28,772 bases of DNA from CAZPDM01 sp964585305 (GTDB taxonomy: Bacteria; Planctomycetota; Uabimicrobiia; Uabimicrobiales; JABWCH01), in the NCBI GenBank assembly GCA_964585305.1, contig CAZPDM010000058.1, positions 1 through 28,772 of the forward strand, given 5' to 3'. The translations under genes and the position numbers were made by a program. The notes below the pieces were generated by a model, which saw nothing but the letters and a program-made list of their open reading frames with translations, was not told the DNA's origin and made no database searches. Position 1 is the first letter of the stretch, and each line of letters opens with the position of its first letter. Positions 14,938 through 24,067 of this stretch are shown here, piece after piece.

Positions 14938-16236
14938 ATGATTAAACAATTTCCTAGTAATAATTTTTATAAACTTAGCCCAGAAGAAAGGCTTGGCATT
15001 GTTGAAAGTTTTGCCAATCTATCTAGCAATGAGGTAGATACATTACGAAAAACAGGTCTTTCGCTTACCCAAGCAAATCTTATGATTGAAAATGTCATCG
15101 GCACTATTTCCTTGCCAATAGGATTAGGCGTACATTTTATGATCAATGGACAAGAATATGCTGTACCTATGGCATTGGAAGAAGCATCTGTTGTAGCTGC
15201 AGCATCTAAAATGGCTAAGATTGCAAAAGCAAAAGGTGGATTTATCACTAGCAGCACCGATCCTATTATGATTGGTCAAATTCAAATTATCAATGTAATA
15301 GATCCTTTTGGTGCAAAAATGAGGCTATTATCTAAAAAACAAGAAATATTAGCAAAAGCCAATGAACAAGATCCTATTTTAGTAAAATATGGCGGTGGCG
15401 CAAAAGATTTTGAAGTCCGTGTTATTGATAGTGATGAAGGCCCTATGGTAATATGCCATCTTTTAGTAAATTGCAAAGATGCAATGGGTGCGAATGCTAT
15501 CAATACAATGTGTGAAGCACTTTCCCCTATGATTACAGAAATTTCTCAGGGAATAGTATGCTTAAAAATTATTTCAAATTTGGCAGTTCATCGTTTAGCC
15601 CGTGCTTATGCAGTTTTTGATAAGAATGCTTTAGGAGGCGAGGAAGTCGTAGATCGTATTCTCAGTGCATACCATTTTGCAGAAGCAGATTCTTATCGTG
15701 CTACCACACATAACAAAGGTATTATGAATGGTATTACTGCAGTTGCTTTAGCAACAGGACAAGATACCCGTGCAATTGAAGCTGGCGCACATGCCTATGC
15801 TGCACGTAGTGGCCGCTATACATCTTTAAGTACATGGGAAAAAAATAATGATGGAGATTTAGTTGGGACATTAGAACTTCCTATGGCTGTTGGTATTATT
15901 GGTGGTATTGTAAAAAGTCATCCGGCTGTTCGTGCAAACTTAAAAATTTTGGGCATTACAAACGCTAATGAATTGGCGGAAGTTATGGTTTCTGTTGGCT
16001 TGGCTCAAAACCTTGGAGCTTTGCGAGCTTTATCTGATGAAGGTATTCAAAAAGGACACATGTCCCTTCATGCAAGAAATCTTGCTATTATGGCTGGATC
16101 TCCATTAGATATGATTGATCAAGTTATGTCCAAATTGAAAAACAATCATACTACAATTCGCATGGATACTGTACAAGCTGTTGTTATGGAAATGCTGAAA
16201 GAAAGAAAAAATGGAGGAAATGGAACCTCCCACTAA
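14938..16236 (+). CDS. mvaA: Hydroxymethylglutaryl-CoA reductase, class II
   Basis: A 432-residue enzyme that interconverts HMG-CoA and mevalonate with NAD(P)H. It aligns along its length with the Pseudomonas mevalonii enzyme. Catalytic residues are visible: Glu82 (MALEEASVVAAAS), Lys260 (THNKGIMNG), Asp276 (ATGQDTRAIEAGAH) and His374 (KGHMSLHARN). The substrate-entry motif ENVIGT is at 51-56 and the cofactor motif DAMGAN at 181-186. Class II enzymes serve either mevalonate degradation or isoprenoid synthesis. No other mevalonate gene is in the window, so the direction is open. AAAGGAG ends ten bases before the ATG. Three dyads upstream imply tight control by a dimeric regulator not encoded here. 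A strong bidirectional terminator follows. Confidence 0.95.
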   Translation: MIKQFPSNNFYKLSPEERLGIVESFANLSSNEVDTLRKTGLSLTQANLMIENVIGTISLPIGLGVHFMINGQEYAVPMALEEASVVAAASKMAKIAKAKGGFITSSTDPIMIGQIQIINVIDPFGAKMRLLSKKQEILAKANEQDPILVKYGGGAKDFEVRVIDSDEGPMVICHLLVNCKDAMGANAINTMCEALSPMITEISQGIVCLKIISNLAVHRLARAYAVFDKNALGGEEVVDRILSAYHFAEADSYRATTHNKGIMNGITAVALATGQDTRAIEAGAHAYAARSGRYTSLSTWEKNNDGDLVGTLELPMAVGIIGGIVKSHPAVRANLKILGITNANELAEVMVSVGLAQNLGALRALSDEGIQKGHMSLHARNLAIMAGSPLDMIDQVMSKLKNNHTTIRMDTVQAVVMEMLKERKNGGNGTSH

Positions 16237-16243
16237 AATTTTC

Positions 16244-16294
16244 AAAACTAAATAACCATAGAAAAAAATATTTTTTCTATGGTTATTTAGTTTT
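16244..16294. terminator. Bidirectional terminator between convergent genes
   Basis: Positions 16244-16267 and 16271-16294 are perfect 24-base reverse complements separated by three bases (ATA). The outer CTAAATAACCATAG / CTATGGTTATTTAG core gives stability, and the A and T runs give U-tracts on both strands. It serves mvaA on the plus strand and the tamB pair on the minus strand. Confidence 0.9.
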
Positions 16295-16300
16295 TACAAA

Positions 16301-16690
16301 TCAATTTTTTTTAGAAATCATAGAAGCCAATTCTTCTCCCATTTTATGCCAAGGTGTGTAAGAAGGTGTGAGATTTTTTAGCTTTCGAAGATATTCCTCA
16401 CTGTCAATAAGATTGTTTTGTTTATATGAACATAAAGAAGCATAATAAAGTGCTTGGGGATATATCTCTGTATATTCTGATTTGGAAAGAATATATTGAG
16501 CGGTTTCCAATGTTTTTGGCCATTCTTGTCGAATAAAATATAGTTCTAAAAGATGTTGAATAGTATGGGGGGATTCCAATACAGAATTTTGATAGCGATA
16601 TATTTTGTTGCTTTTAAAACCTAGTCCAAATCCTAAGCACAAGCAGAATACAGCAGAGATGCTAAAAATAATATACTGGCGAAATGGCAT
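16301..16690 (-). CDS. Small membrane-anchored TPR-like protein next to TamB
   Basis: A 129-residue protein with one N-terminal hydrophobic segment (about residues 7-25, FSISAVFCLCLGFGLGF), then helices of TPR character (LELYFIRQEWPKTLETAQYIL, YPQALYYASLCSYKQ, SEEYLRKLKNLTP). It follows the tamB-like gene by 14 bases with GGGAG before its ATG, so the two are surely co-transcribed. It may assist the TamB-like protein at the inner membrane. I do not recognise a family and infer this only from position. Confidence 0.75.
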   Translation of the reverse strand: MPFRQYIIFSISAVFCLCLGFGLGFKSNKIYRYQNSVLESPHTIQHLLELYFIRQEWPKTLETAQYILSKSEYTEIYPQALYYASLCSYKQNNLIDSEEYLRKLKNLTPSYTPWHKMGEELASMISKKN

Positions 16691-16704
16691 ATAAAACTCC
16701 CAAT

Positions 16705-19700
16705 TTATTTATATTCCAAACGGTAAATAATTCGGAAACGCATACCACCTTCTCTGGATACTTTTCCTTGAAGAGCAAACCCATTCCAATTTGGAGGAGT
16801 AACTGTGATTGTTGCAGATTCTTCTGTAACTTGTGCAGACAGGTAATTTCCAAGACCTATAGAGTTTAAAAATTGTTGCATAAGAATAAATGAGCCTGTT
16901 TCTTTCAATTTCTCTCCAGCAGAATCTTGCAATTCCTGGCGAGTGGCTCCAGTCATAAGTAGCATAAGAATATCTTCTTGGCCTAAAGGTGGGGTAGAAG
17001 TAAAGTCCAGAGATAAGTCTCCAAATCTTCCTGTAAGAGTAACAAAAATGCGATAGTCACGCACAAATGTTTCTGCTTTAATTTGAATATAAGGAATTAG
17101 AGGATCTTCTTGTTTAAATCGAATCCAACATTCCCGAATATCCATTAAACCTTGAGGAAGAAAGAGTTTTCCGGATTGAGTATTGATAAATCCCTTAATT
17201 TGCGGATTGGCAAGTGTTCCTTGGACATCTAATTTCCCTTGAGATTCAATTTGGAGAAGATTATTAGCCAAAGTAATTTTAGGAAATAGAACAATCAAAT
17301 CTAGCAGAACTTCCAAACCAGGAATTTCAACACTCGGATGAAATTGAACACGTTCTCCACTTTGTTGTAAAGACATTTCTTGACGAATTTCAACATCAAC
17401 TACTTCAATTTTGCCTGATATTTTACAAGATGTTTTCTTCTTTTCTAAGATTTTTCCTTGTAAAACTAAATCAAGATTAGCTCGACTGGAAATTGTTTCA
17501 TTTCGAAAAGCTAAAACTTTTTCTCCTTTGATTTTAAATTGAAATGTTTTAGGATATTCTTTCTGTGGCCAAATGATCTGGCCTTCTCCAGTTAATTTTC
17601 CTCCGTTTACAATAGCTTGTAGTTGGCAATCTATTTGAGGTTCTTTCCAAATACACTGAAGAGAAACATCTCTTAATTGCCAATCTTGATATTTGATCTT
17701 GGTAAAATGAAATTTTCCACTTGCAATCTGGTTTATATCATCTTTCCAATTAACTTGTAGAGGAATTTCCTGTGCCAGCTTCCAATCTTTTTCATAATTT
17801 TTTCCTAAGAATGTTGGACCCCATATTTTAATCATTTTAGCAAGATCACTATATATTTGAAGATTAGTTGCTTGCTTTTCAGGCAAAGCAATTTGTCCTG
17901 ACAAAGTAATTAAATCCTCGCTATTTCGTCTTAAAACAGTTTTACCTATTTTTGCAATTTCGTTTTTCCAGTCATATATACCTACAAATTCTATAGATAA
18001 AAATGGGACTTTTCCTAATATTCCTTCTTTAACTAGAATTTCACTTTTTAGATTTATTTCTGTTTGATTAAGAGAATTTGCATATTTCCCTTGGGCAGAT
18101 ATATTGCTAATCAACTTTTGGCAAGAAAACAATTCGCTGGGAATATGATTCATAATTTTAGGCAAAAATTGACTGAAGTCTGTTAAGATGTTGAGTGAAA
18201 ATTGTTGATTGTTTAAATTAGCTGACACATTTCCTTCCAGCGTTATTCCTAAATCGCAAAGTATTTTAATTTGCGAAAGTTGCAATTTTTCTTTTTGATA
18301 AGAAAAAGGTAATTGAACCGTAATTTGTTTCCACGATTGGGGAATATTTGCAAATGTTATATTTTTTGATGCTTCAGCAGAGAACATTTCATTTTGAAGC
18401 TTAAAAGCTAATCCGCCTAATATTCCGAATTGCGGACTTGTTTTATTTAAGTTTGCTTGAATTTGCCAAGCAATATTAGTTTTTCCAAGAAAAGGAATTT
18501 TTTTATCAGGTTGTAATTTTACTAAAGCATTTGCTAGAGAAATCAATTGAAATTGTCCTTTGGTTTTTCCAACCATTTCTTTATAATTCCAAACTAAATT
18601 AAAGTTTGAAATTATCTGCTTATCCCATATAACTTGGATATTAGAAAGTTCTACTTGGCTTTTCTGCAACGGTAATTTTGCCATTCCTTTGCATTGTATG
18701 AAGTTATCCCAGAAAAATTGCCAAGATGATAAATAGAGCACCTTAGGATCGATTCGAAAGTGGGTTTGAAATTTTAATTCTCTATAAGGGATCTTATTTT
18801 CATTCTGTCGAATATATCCATTATAGCAGTTTAAAACAATATCCCCTTCTACATTCCATTGTTGAAGAGAACTATAATTTGCTTCCGTAACAACAATTTC
18901 AACTAAAATATCTCCATTAAATATATTTGCTAATTCTGGAAAAAATTTTGCAAGATGCTGTTCTACTTTGGGAATAGATATTTTAGCTTTTGACTGAAGT
19001 TTTGCTCCTTTTTGAATTTTATCAATTCCATGAAGAGTTTCTAAATTTAGACTTCCTTGCAATATTTTAGTCTTCTGCCAATCTAATACTAATTCTGGAA
19101 TGTTGATTTTTTTAGGATCAGCTTCAAGAGAATATTTAAGTTTTATATCATTAAATAGATATTGGTAAGCTGTAAGCAGTGGAAATATTATTTCCTGTTT
19201 AGCTTGAATTTTATACTCTGGTAAGGAATTTTTGATAGATGTTTTTAATGATGCTTCAGCTTGAATTTTCCATTGAGATTGCCAAGAGCAATCAAAAGGA
19301 ATTTTAATATCATCGGGCAAAAATTGTTGTAGAGATTTTCCTTTGCTTTCTCCTTCACCTTGAATTTTGCTAATATACGCGCCATTTCCCCATTGAAAAT
19401 TTCCTTGAAATTGTAATTGGTTTCCTAAAAAATTTACTAAAAGCTTTTTTAACTCAAGCTGAGAAGATTCTATATCACTTTGAACATGCCACTGAATTCC
19501 AAGTTCTGCTGAAGGAAGATAGGAAAATTTTAATTGCTCGCTATATAAATTTCCTTGGCTTTCAAAGTGTGTTACCTTTGTTGGAGAAAGTGTTCTTGTT
19601 TGTTGTTGAATGTCTAGTTTTCCAGATAGCTTTGATAAAGCTAATTTGGGAGAAATAAAAGTACTCCACGGTAATAACAAACCTAAATCTTCTACTTTTA

Positions 19701-20778
19701 ATTGAGTATGAATTCCAGTATTCTCTTCTGGCATTTTCCAAGAGATAGGAAAGTTTGTATGGGAAAGGCCGATTGCAAAATTTCCTTGCAATTGGGTAAT
19801 GTCCCATTTAGGAATTTTTAAAGCAATAGAAAGGTGTAGAAATGCAGATGATTGTGGCAGTCCAGGCTTAATCAAATCCACCCATGGAAGGATTTCTGAT
19901 AAAGAAAATTCAGCATGACTAAGTTCCCAGAAACAACCTTCTTGAGCATCCATTTTTCCTCGAAGATGTCCGCCTCCTGGTAAAGGAAATTCCATATATC
20001 CTTGTGCAATATTTGGATTTTGTAAATCCAAGCGTAAAGCTTTTTCTAATACTAATTCTCCTGGATATCCTGGTAGATTTATTTTCATTTTTTCAATAGT
20101 CAAAACTCTATTTTTTAACTGCCAAGCAATATCAAAATTTTGAAGTGATTGAGTTCTTTCTTCATCATGCCATAGAATTTTGGCGAATTTTAATCTTCCT
20201 TCATCAGGAGAATTATGAAAATCAAAATTTTGTGCTAAGATTTTTCGATTTCCTTGTTGATATTCTATATTTGCCTGGATGATCTCTAAGAGAGGGCAAT
20301 TTTCAAAAATAATTGGCCAATCTATTCCAGAAAGATTTTCAGAAAGAGAATATGGTTTAGATTCTAAATTAGAAATTTCTTCTAAGTCAGCATTTTCATC
20401 TAAATGAACGATTATATTTGGTTGACGAATTAAAATTTTTTGAAAAATCCGTTGGCCAAATATTGGTGCTAAAATATTATAAGACAATTGAATTTCTTGG
20501 ATTTCTGCTTGTATTAGCGTTTCATTAGGAGTGAGTAATTTTAAATTATGCACACTAATATTAGTAAAATATGTTCCTCTAATTTTTTCAATTTTTACTG
20601 TTAATCCAGAACTTATATGGATTTTTTTTTCTATCCATCTGCATAATGGAGAGGAAACTAAAGGATGACGAAATAAATATAAAATAACTAATATTACTAT
20701 CCAATATTTTTTTATAACATTCCAAAAGATTCGTAAAATCCAACCTAATGGCCCAAGTGCAAATGTAAATAATTTCAT
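16705..20778 (-). CDS. TamB-like (DUF490/AsmA-like) envelope protein
   Basis: A 1357-residue protein with one N-terminal transmembrane segment (about residues 13-40) and a very long beta-rich body of amphipathic strands. The C-terminal end matches the TamB/DUF490 domain: FRQEDPLIPYIQI-type strands, GRFGDLSLDFTSTPPLGQEDILMLL, then GNYLSAQVTEESATITV and a final strand-rich segment ending in YRLEYK. TamB proteins span the periplasm and are linked to outer-membrane protein insertion or lipid transport between membranes. This implies a two-membrane envelope. No TamA/BamA-type gene is next to it. AAAGGA, five bases before the ATG, sets the start. A terminator for the upstream PSP1 gene lies in the 95-base gap, so it needs its own promoter or read-through. 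Similar AsmA-like proteins are the main alternative. Confidence 0.88.
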   Translation of the reverse strand: MKLFTFALGPLGWILRIFWNVIKKYWIVILVILYLFRHPLVSSPLCRWIEKKIHISSGLTVKIEKIRGTYFTNISVHNLKLLTPNETLIQAEIQEIQLSYNILAPIFGQRIFQKILIRQPNIIVHLDENADLEEISNLESKPYSLSENLSGIDWPIIFENCPLLEIIQANIEYQQGNRKILAQNFDFHNSPDEGRLKFAKILWHDEERTQSLQNFDIAWQLKNRVLTIEKMKINLPGYPGELVLEKALRLDLQNPNIAQGYMEFPLPGGGHLRGKMDAQEGCFWELSHAEFSLSEILPWVDLIKPGLPQSSAFLHLSIALKIPKWDITQLQGNFAIGLSHTNFPISWKMPEENTGIHTQLKVEDLGLLLPWSTFISPKLALSKLSGKLDIQQQTRTLSPTKVTHFESQGNLYSEQLKFSYLPSAELGIQWHVQSDIESSQLELKKLLVNFLGNQLQFQGNFQWGNGAYISKIQGEGESKGKSLQQFLPDDIKIPFDCSWQSQWKIQAEASLKTSIKNSLPEYKIQAKQEIIFPLLTAYQYLFNDIKLKYSLEADPKKINIPELVLDWQKTKILQGSLNLETLHGIDKIQKGAKLQSKAKISIPKVEQHLAKFFPELANIFNGDILVEIVVTEANYSSLQQWNVEGDIVLNCYNGYIRQNENKIPYRELKFQTHFRIDPKVLYLSSWQFFWDNFIQCKGMAKLPLQKSQVELSNIQVIWDKQIISNFNLVWNYKEMVGKTKGQFQLISLANALVKLQPDKKIPFLGKTNIAWQIQANLNKTSPQFGILGGLAFKLQNEMFSAEASKNITFANIPQSWKQITVQLPFSYQKEKLQLSQIKILCDLGITLEGNVSANLNNQQFSLNILTDFSQFLPKIMNHIPSELFSCQKLISNISAQGKYANSLNQTEINLKSEILVKEGILGKVPFLSIEFVGIYDWKNEIAKIGKTVLRRNSEDLITLSGQIALPEKQATNLQIYSDLAKMIKIWGPTFLGKNYEKDWKLAQEIPLQVNWKDDINQIASGKFHFTKIKYQDWQLRDVSLQCIWKEPQIDCQLQAIVNGGKLTGEGQIIWPQKEYPKTFQFKIKGEKVLAFRNETISSRANLDLVLQGKILEKKKTSCKISGKIEVVDVEIRQEMSLQQSGERVQFHPSVEIPGLEVLLDLIVLFPKITLANNLLQIESQGKLDVQGTLANPQIKGFINTQSGKLFLPQGLMDIRECWIRFKQEDPLIPYIQIKAETFVRDYRIFVTLTGRFGDLSLDFTSTPPLGQEDILMLLMTGATRQELQDSAGEKLKETGSFILMQQFLNSIGLGNYLSAQVTEESATITVTPPNWNGFALQGKVSREGGMRFRIIYRLEYK

Positions 20779-20793
20779 AAAATTCCTTTAAAC

Positions 20794-20840
20794 AAAAAAA
20801 GACTTGAATAGTGATAGTATCAAATACCACTTTTCAAGTC
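20794..20840 (-). terminator. Terminator of the nifU-nifS-PSP1 operon
   Basis: Read on the minus strand, GACTTGAAAAGTG and CACTATTCAAGTC form a 13-bp stem with one mismatch, with GTATTTGATAC folding inside the loop. Seven T residues follow directly. It lies about 33 bases after the PSP1 stop and just before the tamB-like start. Confidence 0.8.
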
Positions 20841-20873
20841 AAGAATATTTCAATAATGGAAAGAGAATGCTAA

Positions 20874-21755
20874 TTATATATCTGCATATAATTTCCATTC
20901 TGTATCATTTTCAACATCTTCATCATTTTCGCCATTGTTATCATTTTCTTCATATCGTAAACAACAACGCAATCTTCCACATAGCCCACAATACATAGCA
21001 GGATTAGGTGTTGGACCAACTTTTTTCGCAATTTTAGCTGTGATAGGAGAAAAAGAACGCAAAAAACTACAACAGCATAATTCACACCCACATATACCAA
21101 TTCCGCCAAGTAAACTGGCAGCATCACGTTGGCCGATTTGTCGTAATTCAATACGAATTCCAAAATATTGTTGACGAAGAATTCTCAAAAGTTCACGAAA
21201 ATCTACGCGTTCCGGTGCAGTAAAAAAAAATATTAAACGTTTATCTTCTTCCAAATAACTTGTTTGAATAAGTCTCATAGGAAGTTTTAATTCACGAATT
21301 TTCTTTTTACAAAAATCAAATTCTTCTGTGCGAATTGTTTTAGGATTCATACAGATAGAATATTGGTTTGCACGGATATTATAAGTAGAATTTTGGTTTA
21401 ATTCTAAGCCGCTTTTTAATGTTGATCCATTTCCGTTTGTATGATTATTTATTGGAGATGAGCATTCTAAATTATTTTTTATTGCTATGTTGGGGCAATT
21501 AGGACATTGTTCTTCTAATTTATTGGAGGGCAAATTATTTGTCTGTGATTGTAATGTAGGGGATTCCTCATTTTTTAATTCTAAGCTTTTGGATGGATTC
21601 GCAGGATCTATAGATTCTATTGTATTAGAGCTAGGAAGAATATTTTGTGATTCTTCCAAATCTGCAAATGGACATATTAATTTCGATATTTTGTCTGATT
21701 CATGCAAACCTAAACAAGCTATTTTTCCAATCGGTTTATTGTTCGTTTCGCTCAT
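20874..21755 (-). CDS. PSP1-domain protein (RicT/YaaT-like) with many cysteines
   Basis: A 293-residue protein whose C-terminal half is a clear PSP1 domain: RVDFRELLRILRQQ, RIELRQIGQRDAASLLGGIG, then CGCELCCC (222-229) and YCGLCGRLRCCLRYE (255-269). In Bacillus, RicT (YaaT) joins RicA and RicF in a complex that binds Fe-S clusters and promotes RNase Y-dependent RNA processing. The start chosen has AAGGA five bases before ATG; an upstream ATG at 21791 lies deeper in nifS without such a site. The N-terminal ~125 residues are low-complexity (Asn, Ser, Pro, Glu) with a CPNC motif at 84-87, in place of the usual beta-rich N-terminal part. The tail after the cysteines is acidic. The gene overlaps nifS by 20 bases, which suggests translational coupling and a functional tie to Fe-S assembly. 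Confidence 0.87.
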   Translation of the reverse strand: MSETNNKPIGKIACLGLHESDKISKLICPFADLEESQNILPSSNTIESIDPANPSKSLELKNEESPTLQSQTNNLPSNKLEEQCPNCPNIAIKNNLECSSPINNHTNGNGSTLKSGLELNQNSTYNIRANQYSICMNPKTIRTEEFDFCKKKIRELKLPMRLIQTSYLEEDKRLIFFFTAPERVDFRELLRILRQQYFGIRIELRQIGQRDAASLLGGIGICGCELCCCSFLRSFSPITAKIAKKVGPTPNPAMYCGLCGRLRCCLRYEENDNNGENDEDVENDTEWKLYADI

Positions 21756-22956
21756 ATTTTTCCTTGAGTTCATCAGGTATTGGCATTGCATTAGAACTGG
21801 AGTAAGGAGATATGGCTCTTAATTTTTCAACGATATTTGGCAGATGTTGGATTATATAATCTATATCTTGCTCTGTATTATAGCGTGAAAGAGAAAAACG
21901 AATAGAACCATGAATCCCAGAAAATGGTACGTGCATAGCACGTAAGACATGAGAAGGTTCTAAAGACCCTGATGTACATGCAGAACCGGAAGATGCACAA
22001 ATGCCAAGTTGAGAAAGAGATAATAAAATTGCTTCACCTTCAATATATTCAAAAGCAATATTAGAAGTATTAGGAAGACGTTTTTCTGGATGCCCATTTA
22101 ATAATGTATGGGGAATATTTTTTAATATCCAGTTTTCAAGACTATCTCGTAAATTTTTAACTCGAGTATTTTCTTCAGAAAAATTATATTTAGCACTTTC
22201 TGCCGCGGTTCCTAAGGCAATGATATTAGGAACTGCTTCAGTTCCTCCTCTACGACCACGTTCTTGATGTCCGCCTAAAAGATAAGGGCGCATTCTTGTT
22301 CCACGACGGATAAATAAAGATCCGATGCCTTTAGGAGCATGCAATTTATGTCCAGATAATGTAAGCAAATCAATATTGGAATTTTTTAAATTGATAGGAA
22401 TTTTTCCAACAGCTTGTACCGCATCAACATGAAATAAAGCACCCTTTTCTTTAGCGATTTCTGCAATTTCTTCAACAGGAAAGATCACTCCGGTCTCATT
22501 ATTTGCATACATTACTGATACTAAAGCAGTTTCTTCTGTAATAACCTCACGCAGAAGGTTCATATTAAGCATTCCTTGCCGATCTACACCTAACTCTGTT
22601 ACTTGGTAGCCTTTTCGTACAAGAGTAGCAATTGGATTTTTGACAGCAGGATGTTCAACTAAGGTTGTTACAATATGACGTCGTTTGTTGTTTAATGCTT
22701 CCAAAGAACCAAAAATAGCTGTATTATTACTTTCTGTTCCACAGCTTGTAAATACAATTTCTTCCGGAGTGCATTCTAGCAAGTTAGCTACTTGTTCTCT
22801 AGCATGGGTAATATGCTTCGCCACCTCTCCTCCAAAAGAATGCATAGAAGAGGGATTTCCATAAAGTTTTGTCATAAATGGAAGCATTGAGGTAACAACT
22901 TCTGCAGCAACTTGGGTTGTAGCATTATTATCTACGTAAACTACAGGTCTATCCAT
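21736..22956 (-). CDS. nifS: Cysteine desulfurase, NifS type
   Basis: A 406-residue PLP enzyme that takes sulfur from cysteine and passes it as a persulfide to the scaffold NifU. Key residues: His102 (VEHPAVKNP), Asp178 and Gln181 (HVDAVQAVGK), the PLP lysine Lys204 (SGHKLHAPKG), and the catalytic Cys327 in SGSACTSG, the short loop of class I desulfurases. Length fits NifS/IscS. The ATG overlaps the nifU stop by one base (TAATG), and the 3' end overlaps the PSP1 gene by 20 bases, so the three are one tightly coupled operon. No nitrogenase genes are present, so a housekeeping role is more likely, as for NifS in Helicobacter. Confidence 0.96.
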   Translation of the reverse strand: MDRPVVYVDNNATTQVAAEVVTSMLPFMTKLYGNPSSMHSFGGEVAKHITHAREQVANLLECTPEEIVFTSCGTESNNTAIFGSLEALNNKRRHIVTTLVEHPAVKNPIATLVRKGYQVTELGVDRQGMLNMNLLREVITEETALVSVMYANNETGVIFPVEEIAEIAKEKGALFHVDAVQAVGKIPINLKNSNIDLLTLSGHKLHAPKGIGSLFIRRGTRMRPYLLGGHQERGRRGGTEAVPNIIALGTAAESAKYNFSEENTRVKNLRDSLENWILKNIPHTLLNGHPEKRLPNTSNIAFEYIEGEAILLSLSQLGICASSGSACTSGSLEPSHVLRAMHVPFSGIHGSIRFSLSRYNTEQDIDYIIQHLPNIVEKLRAISPYSSSNAMPIPDELKEKYERNEQ

Positions 22957-23810
22957 TAACGCACCTCCACTACTTGTAAATCTGGCATAACCTTATCACG
23001 TAGGATGCGTTCTACGAATCCTTTTAGAGTAATTGTTCCTGAAGCACACGAACTGCAAGCACCGTAAAGTTTGACATTGACTTGATTTCCTTCAACATCT
23101 ATTAATTCAATGCTACCTCCGTCCATAGCTAATGCAGGTTTAATTTCATCTTCCAAAATCTGTTGGATTTTAATAACCTTTTGTAAGTTATTGAGTTTTG
23201 GAGTAGAAGGAGCGAGAGATTTTTTTTGGGCACTGGTTGATAATTCTTTTTCCCATACATCATCAATAATATCTTGAATATCTGCATGGCAACTCGTACA
23301 CCCACCGCCAGCTTTGGTGTAATTCATTACGTCTTGTACAGTTTTTAGTTTATTTTCAATAACATGACGACGAATGCGATTTTCTGTTACTCCAAAACAA
23401 CGACAAACTAAACGACCTTCGTCATCGTCATTGTGTTGAACATCTTTTCCATGATAATTGGCAATTGCTTTTTCAAGAGCTTCACGTCCCATAACAGAGC
23501 AGTGCATTTTTTCTGCTGGCAATCCATCCAATTGATTTGCAATATCTTGATTTGTGATTTTAAGAGCCTCTGAAATAGGTTTTCCTTTGACCATTTCAGT
23601 AAGAACACTAGAAGAAGCAATAGCACTTGTACAACCAAAAGTTTGAAACTTAGCATCAATAATGCGATCTTCCTGAATTTTTAAATATAGTTTTAAAGCA
23701 TCTCCACAAACAATAGAACCAACTTCACCAATGGCATTAGCATCAGAAAGAACACCCATATTTTGAGGATTATTAAAATGTTCCATAACTTTTTTAGAAT
23801 ATTCCCACAT
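22956..23810 (-). CDS. nifU: Fe-S cluster scaffold NifU, three-domain form
   Basis: A 284-residue scaffold with the full Azotobacter NifU plan. The IscU-like domain carries Cys35, Asp37, Cys60 and Cys104 (VCGDALK, FGCTSAI, MHCSVMG). The central BFD-like domain has a permanent [2Fe-2S] site: Cys136, Cys138, Cys171, Cys174 (CRCFG, GGGCTSC). The C-terminal Nfu domain has the CxxC at 252-255 (GACSSC). All cluster ligands expected for the three sites are present. A flexible link of about 25 residues precedes Nfu. GGAGA, seven bases before the ATG, sets the start. It is the first gene of nifU-nifS-PSP1 and the likely general cluster source of this organism, although isc/suf genes could exist elsewhere. 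Confidence 0.97.
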   Translation of the reverse strand: MWEYSKKVMEHFNNPQNMGVLSDANAIGEVGSIVCGDALKLYLKIQEDRIIDAKFQTFGCTSAIASSSVLTEMVKGKPISEALKITNQDIANQLDGLPAEKMHCSVMGREALEKAIANYHGKDVQHNDDDEGRLVCRCFGVTENRIRRHVIENKLKTVQDVMNYTKAGGGCTSCHADIQDIIDDVWEKELSTSAQKKSLAPSTPKLNNLQKVIKIQQILEDEIKPALAMDGGSIELIDVEGNQVNVKLYGACSSCASGTITLKGFVERILRDKVMPDLQVVEVR

Positions 23811-23862
23811 GTAAATTTCTCCGTATATAAATTTTGAGGTTAATTTCTAGTAAATCTTAAAA

Positions 23863-23891
23863 ATTTTAACTAATTTTTTTAAAAAAAACAA
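23863..23891 (-). promoter_or_regulatory. Weak promoter candidate for nifU
   Basis: On the minus strand TTGTTT (23891-23886) and TAAAAT (23868-23863) are 17 bases apart, about 50 bases before the nifU ATG. The region is almost pure A/T, so such matches arise easily. No IscR-like dyad was seen. The rest of the 257-base gap holds only the cheA terminator. Confidence 0.25.
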
Positions 23892-23985
23892 GCTAAATTC
23901 TAAAATAATTGAATTTATTTTATAAATAAATATTTAAATATAAATTTACTAAAATATTTATATAAATCAAGTAAAATCTTTTTTT

Positions 23986-24017
23986 TTAAAAAAAAGCCAC
24001 CTATTCAAAGGTGGCTT
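23986..24017 (-). terminator. Terminator of cheA
   Basis: On the minus strand AAGCCACCT and AGGTGGCTT form a perfect 9-bp stem with a 6-base loop, followed by a run of eight T (two shared with the stem end). It lies about 50 bases past the cheA stop. Confidence 0.88.
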
Positions 24018-24067
24018 AAGTTTTTAAAGAAAAATATTATTATAGAATAAATTTTTTAGAATATTCT

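Noticed and set aside
20588..21163. Several short open frames opposite and beside the tamB-like and PSP1 genes
   Set aside because: They are out-of-frame shadows of strongly supported genes or cross the terminator at 20794-20840, and have no ribosome site.
21756..21791. Earlier ATG for the PSP1 gene
   Set aside because: No Shine-Dalgarno precedes it, while AAGGA is five bases before the ATG at 21755.
21736..23810. Nitrogen-fixation island suggested by nifU and nifS
   Set aside because: No nifH, D, K or other nif gene is present, and NifU/NifS serve general Fe-S assembly in several non-fixing bacteria.
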